A DNA stretch of 64,000 bases from Bradyrhizobium icense (GCF_001693385.1 NZ_CP016428.1:2790001-2854000), one strand, 5' to 3'; shown: positions 1-8,197, numbered from the stretch's first letter. Numbers and translations are program-made. The notes: generated by a model from the letters alone, not told the origin.

Positions 1-119
1 GATCCCGGTCACTTTCCGGCAAAGACCGGCTTGGTCGCAGGCGAGAAGTGTAACTTGGTTCAATAGACTAAACTTCGAGGACTGGCATTCGGCCTCGATC
101 ATAACCTGGCTCGGGGACG

Positions 120-251
120 TGTGCCTTTTTGCCTCTCGCGGTTGAGGATGTCGTTGGCGGTGACGTCGTCGACGCAGGTCTAGCCGAAGATGAAGTCATC
201 GGCTTCCTCAGTGGAAACGTTGGTGCAGGGCTTTCCGATTGCCGTCCGGCT
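120..251 (-). pseudogene. Remnant of a fumarylacetoacetate hydrolase (FAH) family gene
   Basis: Read on the minus strand, 251 to about 140 translates to a stretch resembling the core of FAH-family hydrolases: AIGKPCTNVSTEEADDFIFG, then a TAG stop (180-182), then TCVDDVTANDILNRE in the same frame. FAH proteins usually carry a tyrosine or similar residue where the stop falls (FGYTC-NDVTA). No start codon, metal-site region or further conserved sequence is recognisable on either side, so this is a fragment with an in-frame nonsense codon. The family match is from memory of the motif. Confidence 0.6.
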
Positions 252-455
252 TAGCAAAAGTCTACCGGGCAGGGGCGATGGGCCCATGCGGCAATGCGGG
301 GATAGCCTCGAATTGGCGTGTCGGCTGTCAATAATCGATCGCGTTTTCGAGTAAAGCGCACACCGGCTCGTCTAAAGAAAACGCTTCGAAACAAGAGGCT
401 AGGGCCTCCTTCTGATTCAATCAGAATCGACAAGGTGCTCAGAACCGATAAGGCT
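252..455. other. Non-coding stretch, nothing recognised
   Basis: Between the FAH remnant and the end of the PanE-like gene I see no reading frame with a ribosome binding site, no convincing terminator and no repeat. Confidence 0.5.
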
Positions 456-1544
456 TTACGTCACTGAGACTGGCGCACCTCGCGGCGCGTCGGATGCTTC
501 CGCCACCGTGCTCTCATTCAGTTTCTGATTGACGATCTGGACCGTGCGGTCGATCTCGGCATTGGGTACGCCAAGCTGATGCGAAATCAGCTTCACCAAG
601 AGGTCGACGCGCTCGATAAACGGCGCGCCACCAGCGACCGCCCGGGCCGCCGAGGAGGGCTTGAGAAGGCTTTCCGCTGCTTTGGCGTATTTCTCGAAAG
701 GTACCTGATCGGTGGGATCGGCGCCCAGACGCTGGGCGATGGCATCGACATGGTCGTAGATCGACTGCGAGAGATTGATATCGCCGTGCACCGCGTCGCG
801 GATCGATTGCGGCTCGTGCTGTGTGATGCAGCGGTAATTCCCGGTCAACAGCATCGACCATTTGGCCAGAGGGACGAACATCGAATCGAACACTTTGAGC
901 TTCACCGGAACGTCCTGGCCATCCAGCTTCACCGCATCGATGTCGGCTTCCAGCTCCCGAAGCAGCAGGTTGTGTTTCTCATCCGCAAATGATGCTGCCT
1001 TGAAGTTGGTCGGCAGGCCGACATGAAGAACATTCGCCGCCTCTTCCGGTGGACGGAAGGCCTGCGGATCGGGGGAGCAGAGCGATACCAGACCGGGCTC
1101 GAACCGTTCCCATACCGCGGCATTGGTATAGGCCTCCTCCAGGTCCATTTTCGCCAGCGCCGGGATCCGTCTGAGATAGGGCAGGGGCGGCATGTTCATG
1201 ATCGAAAGGCAGGGCAGCTTCGTCTCGGCGATCTTGATCATCAGCGCCTGGATCGCATGGTCGGTGTATTGCGGTTCCTGCATCGCAAGACCGACCAGAT
1301 CATAGCGGGAGGGATCGACGTCGGCGGGCTCGACCGCGTCCAGGATCCCAGGCAGGTCGCGCGAAAAGATCGGGCGATGGATCGCCTCGTCGCGCAGCTT
1401 GATGCGAACTTCGGTGCCGTCGCGATTGATGAGTTCTGCCGTCTGCTTCCGGCAAACCAGGGTCACGTTGTGACCCGCCATCAAGAGCTTTGTCGCCAGC
1501 AACGAGCCATACGAGGCTCCAAGGATCAGAATGTTGCGCGCCAT
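456..1544 (-). CDS. PanE/ApbA-like NAD(P)-dependent reductase
   Basis: This 362-residue protein starts MARNILILGAS with a Rossmann fold and a GASYGSLLATKL nucleotide loop, like ketopantoate reductase family proteins. The ATG at 1544 is chosen because upstream sequence in the same frame is low-complexity Arg-rich translation typical of a wrong frame. The substrate is unknown. It is longer than biosynthetic PanE and more likely a catabolic member acting on a 2-oxo or 2-hydroxy acid. It lies 158 bp downstream of the CBS-domain gene on the same strand, so it may be cotranscribed with it and share the TGGYAT-N5-ATGCCA operator control. A second PanE-like gene is at 23369. Confidence 0.8.
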   Translation of the reverse strand: MARNILILGASYGSLLATKLLMAGHNVTLVCRKQTAELINRDGTEVRIKLRDEAIHRPIFSRDLPGILDAVEPADVDPSRYDLVGLAMQEPQYTDHAIQALMIKIAETKLPCLSIMNMPPLPYLRRIPALAKMDLEEAYTNAAVWERFEPGLVSLCSPDPQAFRPPEEAANVLHVGLPTNFKAASFADEKHNLLLRELEADIDAVKLDGQDVPVKLKVFDSMFVPLAKWSMLLTGNYRCITQHEPQSIRDAVHGDINLSQSIYDHVDAIAQRLGADPTDQVPFEKYAKAAESLLKPSSAARAVAGGAPFIERVDLLVKLISHQLGVPNAEIDRTVQIVNQKLNESTVAEASDAPRGAPVSVT

Positions 1545-1702
1545 GCGCCCTCCCACAGATGTTGCTTCCGGCGCGCCACACCTCCGGCGCAAATTTGCGA
1601 GCGCCTGCTTTGCGACAGGAGTTAAGCCGATTTTTTCGGTGCGATACCGTCTTCCCCGGGAGTGCCGCCCCAGAGAATGCCGGCCGAGCTCGAAGCGACC
1701 GG

Positions 1703-2134
1703 TCAGGCCGACGCGACCAGCTTGTAGGGCGTTGCTTCGTCGTCGAACGCGGTCGTGATGTCGCGAATGCTGATGACGCCGATCAGGCTGTAATTGTCGA
1801 TCACCGGCACGTGGCGGATGTGGTGCTTGCTCATGAGGTGACGGACGTGCTCGAGCGTATCCGTCGACGTGCAGGAGACGAGCTGCTGCACCGAAATGAA
1901 TTGCGAAACGCGCATATTCACGCCGGCTGCGCCGTACTGGGCAATCGCGCGCACCACGTCGCGTTCGGTGAACATGCCGACCGCCGTGTTGCCTTCGGTA
2001 CGGACGACATCCTTGACGACCAGCGCGCTGATATTGCCCGAGCGCATCAGTTGCGCGGCAATGGCGACGGTCTCGTTCATGCGGACCGTTGCGACACGGG
2101 CGGCTTTCTTGCGCAGAATATCTCCGACTTGCAT
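1703..2134 (-). CDS. CBS-domain pair protein
   Basis: The 143-residue protein MQVGDILRKK... consists of two tandem CBS domains (about 8-65 and 75-130) with the usual GMFTERDVVRAI and GVISIRDI endings of each unit. Such stand-alone CBS pairs bind adenine nucleotides and sense energy state. The ATG at 2134 is preceded by CAAGGAGGTTGCC, a strong Shine-Dalgarno, which rejects a longer frame starting at 2185. The gene sits directly behind a TTGACA box and two copies of the putative oxalate operator (2168 and 2311), so it is probably a member of the oxalate regulon. Its partner is not evident. Confidence 0.88.
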   Translation of the reverse strand: MQVGDILRKKAARVATVRMNETVAIAAQLMRSGNISALVVKDVVRTEGNTAVGMFTERDVVRAIAQYGAAGVNMRVSQFISVQQLVSCTSTDTLEHVRHLMSKHHIRHVPVIDNYSLIGVISIRDITTAFDDEATPYKLVASA

Positions 2135-2167
2135 GGCAACCTCCTTGGGGTGAAACTGTTGCCAGTC

Positions 2168-2184
2168 TGGTATACATAATGCCA
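2168..2184. promoter_or_regulatory. Putative GntR operator upstream of the CBS gene
   Basis: TGGTATACATAATGCCA matches the consensus TGGYAT-N5-ATGCCA shared by seven sites in the window. On the minus strand it begins 2 nt after a TTGACA box (2187-2192) and lies 34 bp before the CBS start codon, a position suited to repression. Confidence 0.7.
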
Positions 2185-2310
2185 AATGTCAACATGCGGA
2201 GGGTTGAATTCTCGCAGCCGAGATCGCGATAAATAGGCAGTATTGCTGACGTTTCTGGAAAGCGCCGTGACATTCCAGGAAGAGAGGGTGTCACTTTTGT
2301 CTGTCTCATA

Positions 2311-2327
2311 TGGCGTCAGGTATGCCA
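2311..2327. promoter_or_regulatory. Second putative GntR operator between CBS gene and oxlT
   Basis: TGGCGTCAGGTATGCCA differs from the consensus TGGYAT-N5-ATGCCA at one arm position. It lies 127 bp upstream of the 2168 site, between the CBS gene and the oxlT terminator, and may serve as an auxiliary site. Confidence 0.45.
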
Positions 2328-2343
2328 GAGCTTCCGCCCCCCC

Positions 2344-2378
2344 AAAAGAAAACGCGCCCACCCGGAGGGTGAGCGCGT
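2344..2378 (-). terminator. Rho-independent terminator of oxlT
   Basis: The stem 2352-2378 (ACGCGC-n-CACCC / GGGTG-n-GCGCGT, loop GGA) is followed on the minus strand by TTTTCTTTTG. It lies 28 bp beyond the oxlT stop codon. Confidence 0.85.
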
Positions 2379-2406
2379 CTCTTTCGGTAAAGCGATGGTG
2401 TCGCGA

Positions 2407-3702
2407 TCAGGCCGACACTTGCGATTTGGCGACCACGACCCTGCGCCAGGGCTTGAGCACCGCGATCGCCAGCAGCGAGGCCAGGATATTCGCGCCGGCC
2501 GCGACGATGAACACGGCGTCCCAGGTGCCCGACGACTGTTGCATGTAGTTCGCCACCGGCACCAACAGCGCCGCGGTGCCCTTTGCCGTGTAGAGCAGGC
2601 CGGCATTGGTGGCCGCGAACTTTGCGCCGAAAGTGTCGGTGCAGGTCGACGGGAAGAGGGAATAGATCTCACCCCAGGCGAAGAACACGAAGCCGGACAA
2701 GAGCACGAACCACACCGGATCGTGGCCCAGCATGTACAGGCCCCAGATGCCGATGCCTTCCATGCCGAACGCGATGAACATGGTGTTCTCGCGGCCGATC
2801 ATGTCGGATATCCAGCCGAAGAAGGGACGTGTCAGGCCGTTGAGGACGCGATCGATGGTGGCTGCGAACGTCACCGCCGTCATCGTCACCGCCATCAGCG
2901 TCACGGGCACGCTGTCGACCTTCCAGTCCACCGCGATCGGCTTCAGATTGGCGGTCACCATCAATCCGCCGGCACCGACGATCACGAACATGAAATACAT
3001 CAGCCAGAAAATCGGCTGACGGATCACCTCGGTCGGCTGATAGTTGCGCCGGGTCTGGATCACGTTGGCGTTCTGCGTCACCACAGGAACCTGTCCCGCC
3101 TTGGGCGAGAACATCAGGAAGGCGAGGATGACGATGATGATGCCTTGCCCGAGACCGAAATAGAGGAAGGTGGTCTGGAAGCCGGAGTCCCTGATCATCG
3201 CCTGGATCGGCGCGACCGTCAGCGCCGAGCCTGCGCCGAATCCGGCGGCGGTGATGCCGGCCGCAAGGCCGCGCTTGTCGGGAAACCATTTCAGCGCATT
3301 GCCGACGCAGGTGCCGTACACGCCACCCGCGCCGATGCCTGCGATGATCATGCCGAGATAGAAGCCGTTGAGCGTGGTGGCGTGAGCGTTGATGGCCCAT
3401 CCGATGGCGCAGAGAATGCCGCCGATGAGGACGACGATGCGCGGGCCGTATTTGTCGACGAACCATCCCTCGACCGGCACCAGCCAGGTCTCGAACAGCA
3501 CGAACAGCGTAAATGCCCACTGGATCGAGGCGCGATCCCATCCGAATTTCTGCTGGATGTCGGGGACGAAGAACGTCCAGCCATATTGGTAATTGGCGAT
3601 CATCACCATCGCGAGCACACCGATGGCTAATTGCGTCCAACGGTAGGTGTCGCTGACGCGAGCCGCCACAGGGGCCGCCGCTCCTTGCACTGTGTCCGTC
3701 AT
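2407..3702 (-). CDS. oxlT: MFS oxalate/formate antiporter, OxlT family
   Basis: This 431-residue major facilitator has twelve predicted membrane segments. Its N-terminal half, with YQYGWTFFVPDIQQKFGW, GWFVDKYGPR and an AGIGAGGVYGTCVGNALKWF segment, is characteristic of OxlT-type carriers that exchange oxalate for formate. It acts in the cytoplasmic membrane and would feed oxalate to Oxc/Frc and export formate. The ATG at 3702 follows TAGGAGGAAAG. An operator-like repeat lies at 3754 and a terminator at 2344, so it appears to be a single-gene transcript. Gene context (oxc, frc) supports the substrate, but other dicarboxylates cannot be excluded. Confidence 0.88.
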   Translation of the reverse strand: MTDTVQGAAAPVAARVSDTYRWTQLAIGVLAMVMIANYQYGWTFFVPDIQQKFGWDRASIQWAFTLFVLFETWLVPVEGWFVDKYGPRIVVLIGGILCAIGWAINAHATTLNGFYLGMIIAGIGAGGVYGTCVGNALKWFPDKRGLAAGITAAGFGAGSALTVAPIQAMIRDSGFQTTFLYFGLGQGIIIVILAFLMFSPKAGQVPVVTQNANVIQTRRNYQPTEVIRQPIFWLMYFMFVIVGAGGLMVTANLKPIAVDWKVDSVPVTLMAVTMTAVTFAATIDRVLNGLTRPFFGWISDMIGRENTMFIAFGMEGIGIWGLYMLGHDPVWFVLLSGFVFFAWGEIYSLFPSTCTDTFGAKFAATNAGLLYTAKGTAALLVPVANYMQQSSGTWDAVFIVAAGANILASLLAIAVLKPWRRVVVAKSQVSA

Positions 3703-3753
3703 CTTTCCTCCTAAGGCTGCTTCTAATCGATACCCGACAGCTGCGGCGGAGTG

Positions 3754-3770
3754 TGGTATATGTTATGCCA
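3754..3770. promoter_or_regulatory. Putative GntR operator upstream of oxlT
   Basis: TGGTATATGTTATGCCA matches the TGGYAT-N5-ATGCCA consensus exactly in both arms and lies 52 bp upstream of the oxlT start codon. Confidence 0.7.
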
Positions 3771-3840
3771 GTAGACAAGGATAAATTTGCATCCATTCCA
3801 GGATTTCGTAGCCGGCGCGAACGCGGCGCGAACAGGCACA

Positions 3841-3870
3841 AAAGAAAAAGGGCCGCGCAGTGCGCGGCCC
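3841..3870 (-). terminator. Rho-independent terminator of the tctC-tctB-tctA operon
   Basis: A perfect 9-bp stem GGGCCGCGC / GCGCGGCCC (3850-3870, loop AGT) is followed on the minus strand by CTTTTTCTTT. It lies 47 bp after the tctA stop codon. Confidence 0.88.
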
Positions 3871-3916
3871 CCAATTTTCTAAGCTGTTGCTCCGTAACGG
3901 CTTAACGCTACACCGC

Positions 3917-5416
3917 TCAGGCTACCGCAGACCGCAACCGGGTATATCCTTCCTGGATCACCGACCAGAACAACGCGATCAAGCCCAGGATCATGATCGT
4001 GCTGACCAGCGGGTTGGACAGGAATACGCCAAGCGATCCCTGGGATCCCAGAAGCGACTGCCTGAAGGCCTCTTCCGCCTTGTCGCCGAGCACGATGGCG
4101 AGCACCAGCGGGGCGAGGGGATAGTTGCACTTCTTGAGCAGATAGCCGATCACGCCGAACACCAGCATCAGCATGACGTCAAACGTGCTGCTGTGGACCG
4201 AATAGGCACCGATCGCGCATAGCACCAGAATAAGGGGGGCAATGATGCTGAAGGGCACGCGCAGGATAGCTGCGAAAATCGGTACGCAGGTGAGCACGAC
4301 GAGCAGGCCGACGATATTGCCGAGATACATCGAGGCGATCAGGCCCCAGACGAATTCTTTCTGTTCGACAAACAGCATCGGACCGGGCTGCAGGCCCCAG
4401 ATCAACAGGCCACCGAGCAACACTGCGGCCGTCGGAGAGCCCGGCACGCCGAGCGAGAGCATCGGCAACAGGGCCGCCGTGCCCGCGGCGTGCGCCGCGG
4501 TCTCCGGCGCAACGACGCCCTCGATCTCACCTTTGCCGAAATTTTTGCCGTTCTTGGCCACGCGCTTGGCGATGCCGTAACTCATGAAGGAAGCCGGAGT
4601 AGCGCCCGCCGGCGTAACGCCCATCCAGCAGCCGATGAAGCAGGAACGCAGCGAGGTCATCCAGTATTTGGGCAATTCCTTCCAGGTCTGCAGCACGACC
4701 CGCAGATTGATCTTGGCGTTACCGCCGCGGAAGGCGAGCCCTTCTTCCATCGTCAGCAGGATCTCGCCAATGCCGAACAGTCCGATCACGGCGATGAGGA
4801 AGTCGAAACCGTTCAGCAATTCGGTAAAGCCGAATGTCAGTCGCAACTGGCCTGTGATGGAGTCGAGTCCAACAGCGGCAAGCGCAAAGCCGATCATCAT
4901 TGCCGCAATGGTCTTGAAAGGCGGCTCCTTGCTCAATCCGACGAAGCTGCAGAACGCCAGGAAATATACCGCGAATTTCTCTGCGGGCCCGAATTGCAGG
5001 GCAAAGCTCGCGACCAGAGGCGCGACCAGCGTGATCATCGCCACGGCGAACAGCGCGCCGACGAAGGATGAGGTGAAGGCAGCGGTAAGTGCTTCGCCGG
5101 CCTTGCCCTGCTGCGCCATCGGATAGCCGTCGAACGTCGTGGCCACCGACCATGGCTCGCCGGGTATGTTGAAGAGAACCGAGGTGATCGCTCCGCCGAA
5201 CAACGCTCCCCAATAAATGCAGGACAGCATGATAATGGCCGATGTCGGCGGCATCGAGAATGTCAGCGGCAACAAGATCGCAACGCCATTGGCGCCGCCG
5301 AGTCCCGGCAGCACGCCGATGATGACGCCGAGCACGATGCCGAGGACCATCACCATGATGTTGAACGGCTGCAGCGCGACCGCAAAGCCGTGAAAAAGAT
5401 TGACGAGTTCTTCCAT
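3917..5416 (-). CDS. tctA: Tripartite tricarboxylate transporter large permease, TctA family
   Basis: This 499-residue membrane protein has about twelve membrane segments and the hallmark N-terminal segment GVIIGVLPGLGGANGVAILL plus a second GVPGSPTAAVLLGG repeat in the C-terminal half, the two inverted halves of TctA permeases. It forms the channel of a cation-driven, binding-protein-dependent carboxylate importer with TctB and TctC, which lie directly upstream in the order tctC-tctB-tctA. The substrate is unproven. The operator shared with oxlT, oxc and frc suggests oxalate or a related small carboxylate. Confidence 0.93.
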   Translation of the reverse strand: MEELVNLFHGFAVALQPFNIMVMVLGIVLGVIIGVLPGLGGANGVAILLPLTFSMPPTSAIIMLSCIYWGALFGGAITSVLFNIPGEPWSVATTFDGYPMAQQGKAGEALTAAFTSSFVGALFAVAMITLVAPLVASFALQFGPAEKFAVYFLAFCSFVGLSKEPPFKTIAAMMIGFALAAVGLDSITGQLRLTFGFTELLNGFDFLIAVIGLFGIGEILLTMEEGLAFRGGNAKINLRVVLQTWKELPKYWMTSLRSCFIGCWMGVTPAGATPASFMSYGIAKRVAKNGKNFGKGEIEGVVAPETAAHAAGTAALLPMLSLGVPGSPTAAVLLGGLLIWGLQPGPMLFVEQKEFVWGLIASMYLGNIVGLLVVLTCVPIFAAILRVPFSIIAPLILVLCAIGAYSVHSSTFDVMLMLVFGVIGYLLKKCNYPLAPLVLAIVLGDKAEEAFRQSLLGSQGSLGVFLSNPLVSTIMILGLIALFWSVIQEGYTRLRSAVA

Positions 5417-5449
5417 CCCGATAATCCAATCCTGACTGTGCGTCGTTGT

Positions 5450-5947
5450 TTAGATGCCGAGCCACTCTTCCACGGGTCCCTTTGGAAGCGGAACCATGAA
5501 CCAGCGCTCGAAAATGAAGTAGGTGACGATAGGCATGCCGAACGCCACCGCCAGAACGGTGAGCCAGCGGTATTTGCCCAGCCATCGCATGAACCATGCG
5601 ATGAAGATGATGGAGGCGACGTAGAGCCCGATGAATGGCATGGCGCCGACATAGATGGCGGTCGGAATGACGACGCTCAGAACCTGACGAAGCTGTCCCC
5701 ACTCGGCGAACAGTCGGTCATTGCCTTCGCGCATCCCGTTCCACAGATTGATCGCGCTGGAAGCGACGATGAAAAGTCCGATATAGAACGGGAAGAACCC
5801 GGCGCGGGGACCCTCAGCGCCCCAATTGATCCCCGCCTTGAGGCTGCCGACGATCACGATCACTCCGAACAGAGCGATCAGTAGGGTGACGCCTGCTTCC
5901 ACCAGTTTGTGGGTCGGGCCGGTGTTGCTCGAACTGCCTGTTGTCAT
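5450..5947 (-). CDS. tctB: Tripartite tricarboxylate transporter small permease, TctB family
   Basis: This 165-residue protein has four predicted membrane helices, as usual for TctB (DUF1468). The start MTTGSSSN at 5947 is preferred over an in-frame start upstream because GGAG lies 7 nt before it. It sits 33 bp upstream of tctA and 80 bp downstream of tctC. It is the poorly conserved small membrane subunit that couples TctA to the binding protein. Confidence 0.88.
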   Translation of the reverse strand: MTTGSSSNTGPTHKLVEAGVTLLIALFGVIVIVGSLKAGINWGAEGPRAGFFPFYIGLFIVASSAINLWNGMREGNDRLFAEWGQLRQVLSVVIPTAIYVGAMPFIGLYVASIIFIAWFMRWLGKYRWLTVLAVAFGMPIVTYFIFERWFMVPLPKGPVEEWLGI

Positions 5948-6027
5948 CGAAACTCCATGCGCAATCAAGCCCGCGGAAACCGAGCCCGCCGTCTGCGTCG
6001 CTACCCCAATAGATCAGTGCTTCTCGG

Positions 6028-7038
6028 TCAGTTGCTCGGAGCGAGGAAACCGGCCTCTTTCATCAGAGTCTGATGACGCTTTTCCTCGGCCTCGACCCAT
6101 TTGGCGTACTCTGCGCCGGTCAGGAAGGTCGTGTTGAATGCGCCGCTCTTCATGAATTCCTGCCACTCCGGAGTGGCGCGGATCTTCTTGAACAGCTCGA
6201 CGTAGTATTCGACCTGGTCCTTGGTGGCCCTCGGCGCCATGAAGATGCCACGCAGCATCAGATATTCCATGTCGAGACCTGCCGACTTGCAGGTCGGAAC
6301 GTCCTTCCAGCCCTTGCCGTCCGCGATCGGCTCGTCGTAGGCCATCGGCTTTGAGTCAAAAACGCAGAGCGGACGCAGCTTTCCGCCGCGCCATTGCGCG
6401 ACCGCCTCGATCGGATTGTTGACGGTGGAATCGACGTGGTTGCCGACGAGTTGAACGGCGACTTCGCCGCCGCCCTTGTAGGGAATATAGGTGAACTTGG
6501 TGCCGACCGCCTTTTCCACGGCGACAGTGATGATCTGATCTTCCTGCTTCGAGCCGGTGCCGCCCATCTTGATCGAGCCGGCGGGAGCGGCCTTCACTGC
6601 GTCGACGTAGTCCTTCACCGTCTTGTACGGCTTGTCGGCGTTCACCCACAGCACAAATTCATCCAGTGCCAGCATCGCGACCGGCGTTAGATCCTTCCAG
6701 TTGAAGGGAATTCCGGTTGCAAGGGGGGTCGTGAAGAGGTTGGAGAGCGTGATGATGATCTTGTGCGGATTTCCGCCCGATCCCTTGACATCGAGGAAGC
6801 CTTCGCCGCCGGCGCCGCCCGACTTGTTGATGACGACCAGCGGCTGCTTCATCAGATTGTGCTTGGTGACGATGCCCTGGATCGTGCGCGCCATCTGATC
6901 TGCGCCGCCGCCGGTGCCGGCGGGGACGATGAATTCGACGGGCCGCACTGGTTCCCACGCCGCAATTGCAGGAGCCATGACGCTGCTTGCGCACAGCGCT
7001 GCAATCGTCCCTAACGCAAGTTGTGTAGAACGCCTCAT
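6028..7038 (-). CDS. tctC: Periplasmic binding protein of the TTT family (TctC/Bug)
   Basis: This 336-residue protein has a Sec signal peptide ending near AIAAW. The Bug-type fold signatures follow: PVEFIVPAGTGGGADQMAR near the N-terminus and KMGGTGSKQEDQI in the middle. These proteins bind small carboxylates in the periplasm. The ATG at 7038 has GGGAG 8 nt upstream. A GTG at 7047 would sit directly on that Shine-Dalgarno. It is the first gene of the tctCBA operon. The nearest operator-like repeat is 337 bp upstream at 7375, which implies a long leader or another promoter. Confidence 0.92.
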   Translation of the reverse strand: MRRSTQLALGTIAALCASSVMAPAIAAWEPVRPVEFIVPAGTGGGADQMARTIQGIVTKHNLMKQPLVVINKSGGAGGEGFLDVKGSGGNPHKIIITLSNLFTTPLATGIPFNWKDLTPVAMLALDEFVLWVNADKPYKTVKDYVDAVKAAPAGSIKMGGTGSKQEDQIITVAVEKAVGTKFTYIPYKGGGEVAVQLVGNHVDSTVNNPIEAVAQWRGGKLRPLCVFDSKPMAYDEPIADGKGWKDVPTCKSAGLDMEYLMLRGIFMAPRATKDQVEYYVELFKKIRATPEWQEFMKSGAFNTTFLTGAEYAKWVEAEEKRHQTLMKEAGFLAPSN

Positions 7039-7374
7039 TTGCTTCACTCCCGTCGAACTGTGGTTACGCCGTTCTTCGCCGGCTTATTAAGTTCATTCCC
7101 GATCAAAAGATCGAGTCTTCATGCACCCATGATCGTCGCGCCGCAATGGTTGCCTCAACGCGACTCCCGCAGATTCGAATTGTACGAGGGGCCTGATCGG
7201 GCGGCATACGCTCCTTTCGGCCAATAGTGAATCTGAGAAGCGCAAGAAGCGGGGGAAGGCACGCTCGCGCTGCCTGTTCCTTGCGATATCGCCTTCGCTG
7301 TCCCTTGCGGACTGCACGGCCTGGCTCCCCCCTGGTAATGCGCCCTTGTTTTGGTATGAGCGTTTTCAGTATTG
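7039..7374. other. Long leader or intergenic stretch upstream of tctC
   Basis: I find no convincing gene here. Open frames on the minus strand have Arg-rich, low-complexity translations and no ribosome binding sites. If the site at 7375 controls tctC, this is a 5' leader of more than 300 nt. Confidence 0.45.
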
Positions 7375-7391
7375 TTGTATATGATATGCCA
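7375..7391. promoter_or_regulatory. Putative GntR operator upstream of the tctCBA operon
   Basis: TTGTATATGATATGCCA differs from the TGGYAT-N5-ATGCCA consensus at one position. A lone TGGTAT half-site lies 23 bp away at 7352. It is in the only long intergenic region upstream of tctC. Confidence 0.6.
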
Positions 7392-7475
7392 CCATGCAAA
7401 TGGTTTTTGGTTTCGATGGAAGACTAGGCCAATTTGTCGCAGGTGGCGCCCTGACGGGCAATTGGCGAGCGGAGA

Positions 7476-7505
7476 ACGAAAACGGCCCCGGAAACCGGGG
7501 CCGTT
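7476..7505 (-). terminator. Rho-independent terminator of the 45-residue gene
   Basis: A perfect 11-bp stem AACGGCCCCGG / CCGGGGCCGTT (7481-7505, loop AAA) is followed by TTTTCGTT on the minus strand, 73 bp after the small gene ends. Confidence 0.8.
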
Positions 7506-7578
7506 GATCGAAATACAACCGAAGATTGCTACTGGATTTCGCGAGCTGCCGCGTAAAAAAGCCCTTATTGTAGAAGCG

Positions 7579-7716
7579 TCAGAGACCGAAGGGGGGAAGG
7601 TCGCCGTTGCGAACCGCAATGCGGCTGCTCGCGATCAGCAAGCGGTCAATGGAAGCCATCAGGCGGCCGAACAGGGTGCCGGAGGGCAGGAGGCCGATGG
7701 ATGCAGTCTTGGACAT
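7579..7716 (-). CDS. 45-residue protein under the putative oxalate operator
   Basis: The frame reads MSKTASIGLLPSG... and ends RNGDLPPFGL. It has AGGGGAC 5 nt before the ATG, an operator-like repeat at 7774 and its own terminator at 7476, so it is a well-delimited small transcription unit. The C-terminal half (RLLIASSRIAVRNGDLP) has an amphipathic, Arg-containing pattern faintly like DUF1127 proteins of rhizobia, but I cannot assign a family or function. It lies between the TTT operon and a broken frc copy. Confidence 0.65.
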   Translation of the reverse strand: MSKTASIGLLPSGTLFGRLMASIDRLLIASSRIAVRNGDLPPFGL

Positions 7717-7773
7717 GGATGTCCCCTTTCTGAAGTGGCGGAGAAGCTCCGCTTTCGTGATAGGGGATAGTTT

Positions 7774-7790
7774 ATGTATACCAGATACCA
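7774..7790. promoter_or_regulatory. Putative GntR operator (half-conserved) upstream of the 45-residue gene
   Basis: On the minus strand the sequence is TGGTATCTGGTATACAT. One arm is perfect and the other departs from ATGCCA at three positions. It lies 58 bp upstream of the 7716 start codon. Confidence 0.45.
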
Positions 7791-7873
7791 CTAAACAACG
7801 GCATTGTTTGCATAGCAGCAATCGGACGTTTGCATTGCAGCAATAGGTCGACGTGCTGGCACTCCAGAATAAA

Positions 7874-7900
7874 AAAGGCCGCCGGAAGCCGGCGGCCTTT
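7874..7900 (-). terminator. Terminator copied with the frc fragment
   Basis: A stem AAAGGCCGCCGG / CCGGCGGCCTTT with loop AAG is followed by a run of T on the minus strand. It is the counterpart of the true frc terminator at 15976-16002, showing that the duplicated segment included the terminator. Confidence 0.75.
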
Positions 7901-7922
7901 GTATTCCAGAATCCCAGACTGC

Positions 7923-8144
7923 TCATTCGCCGCCTGCTTGCGCGGAGGCTCAAGCGCGCCGGAAATCGTGGATTTCGGCGACCTGGTGATCGCTGAAGCC
8001 GAGAACCTGGCGGAGGATTTGTCGGTGTGCTCGCCGAGCAGAGGCGAGCGGGTCACTTCGCTCGGTGAGTCCGACAGCTTGATCGGATTGCCGACCGAGA
8101 TGTACTTGCCGCGGGTCGGTGATCGACCTCGACCACGGTGCCGG
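7923..8144 (-). pseudogene. Decayed duplicate of the 3' end of frc
   Basis: About 220 bp match the last 73 codons of the intact frc (16023-16242) with scattered substitutions. One frame reads [18 protein letters not shown] as in Frc, then a base insertion and a deletion shift the frame before it returns at [13 protein letters not shown]. Homology stops at 8144, where the intact gene continues. There is no start. It is a non-functional leftover of a duplication or rearrangement that also carried the terminator. Confidence 0.88.
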
Positions 8145-8181
8145 ACAAGGAATGTTGGTAAGATTTGCCGAGGTGCGAACC

Positions 8182-8197
8182 ACACCCGAACGGGTGT
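8182..8197. promoter_or_regulatory. Inverted repeat upstream of the secretion cargo gene
   Basis: ACACCCG-AA-CGGGTGT is a perfect 7-bp inverted repeat 140 bp before the first cargo gene. It could be an operator for an unidentified regulator. No second copy was found in the window. Confidence 0.3.

Noticed and set aside
251..433. 60-codon frame on the minus strand near the window start
   Set aside because: No ribosome binding site, and it overlaps sequence next to the FAH remnant in a different frame.
1545..2309. N-terminal extension of the PanE-like gene to 2309
   Set aside because: The extension overlaps the CBS gene in another frame and is Arg/His-rich. The reductase begins naturally at MARNILILGAS.
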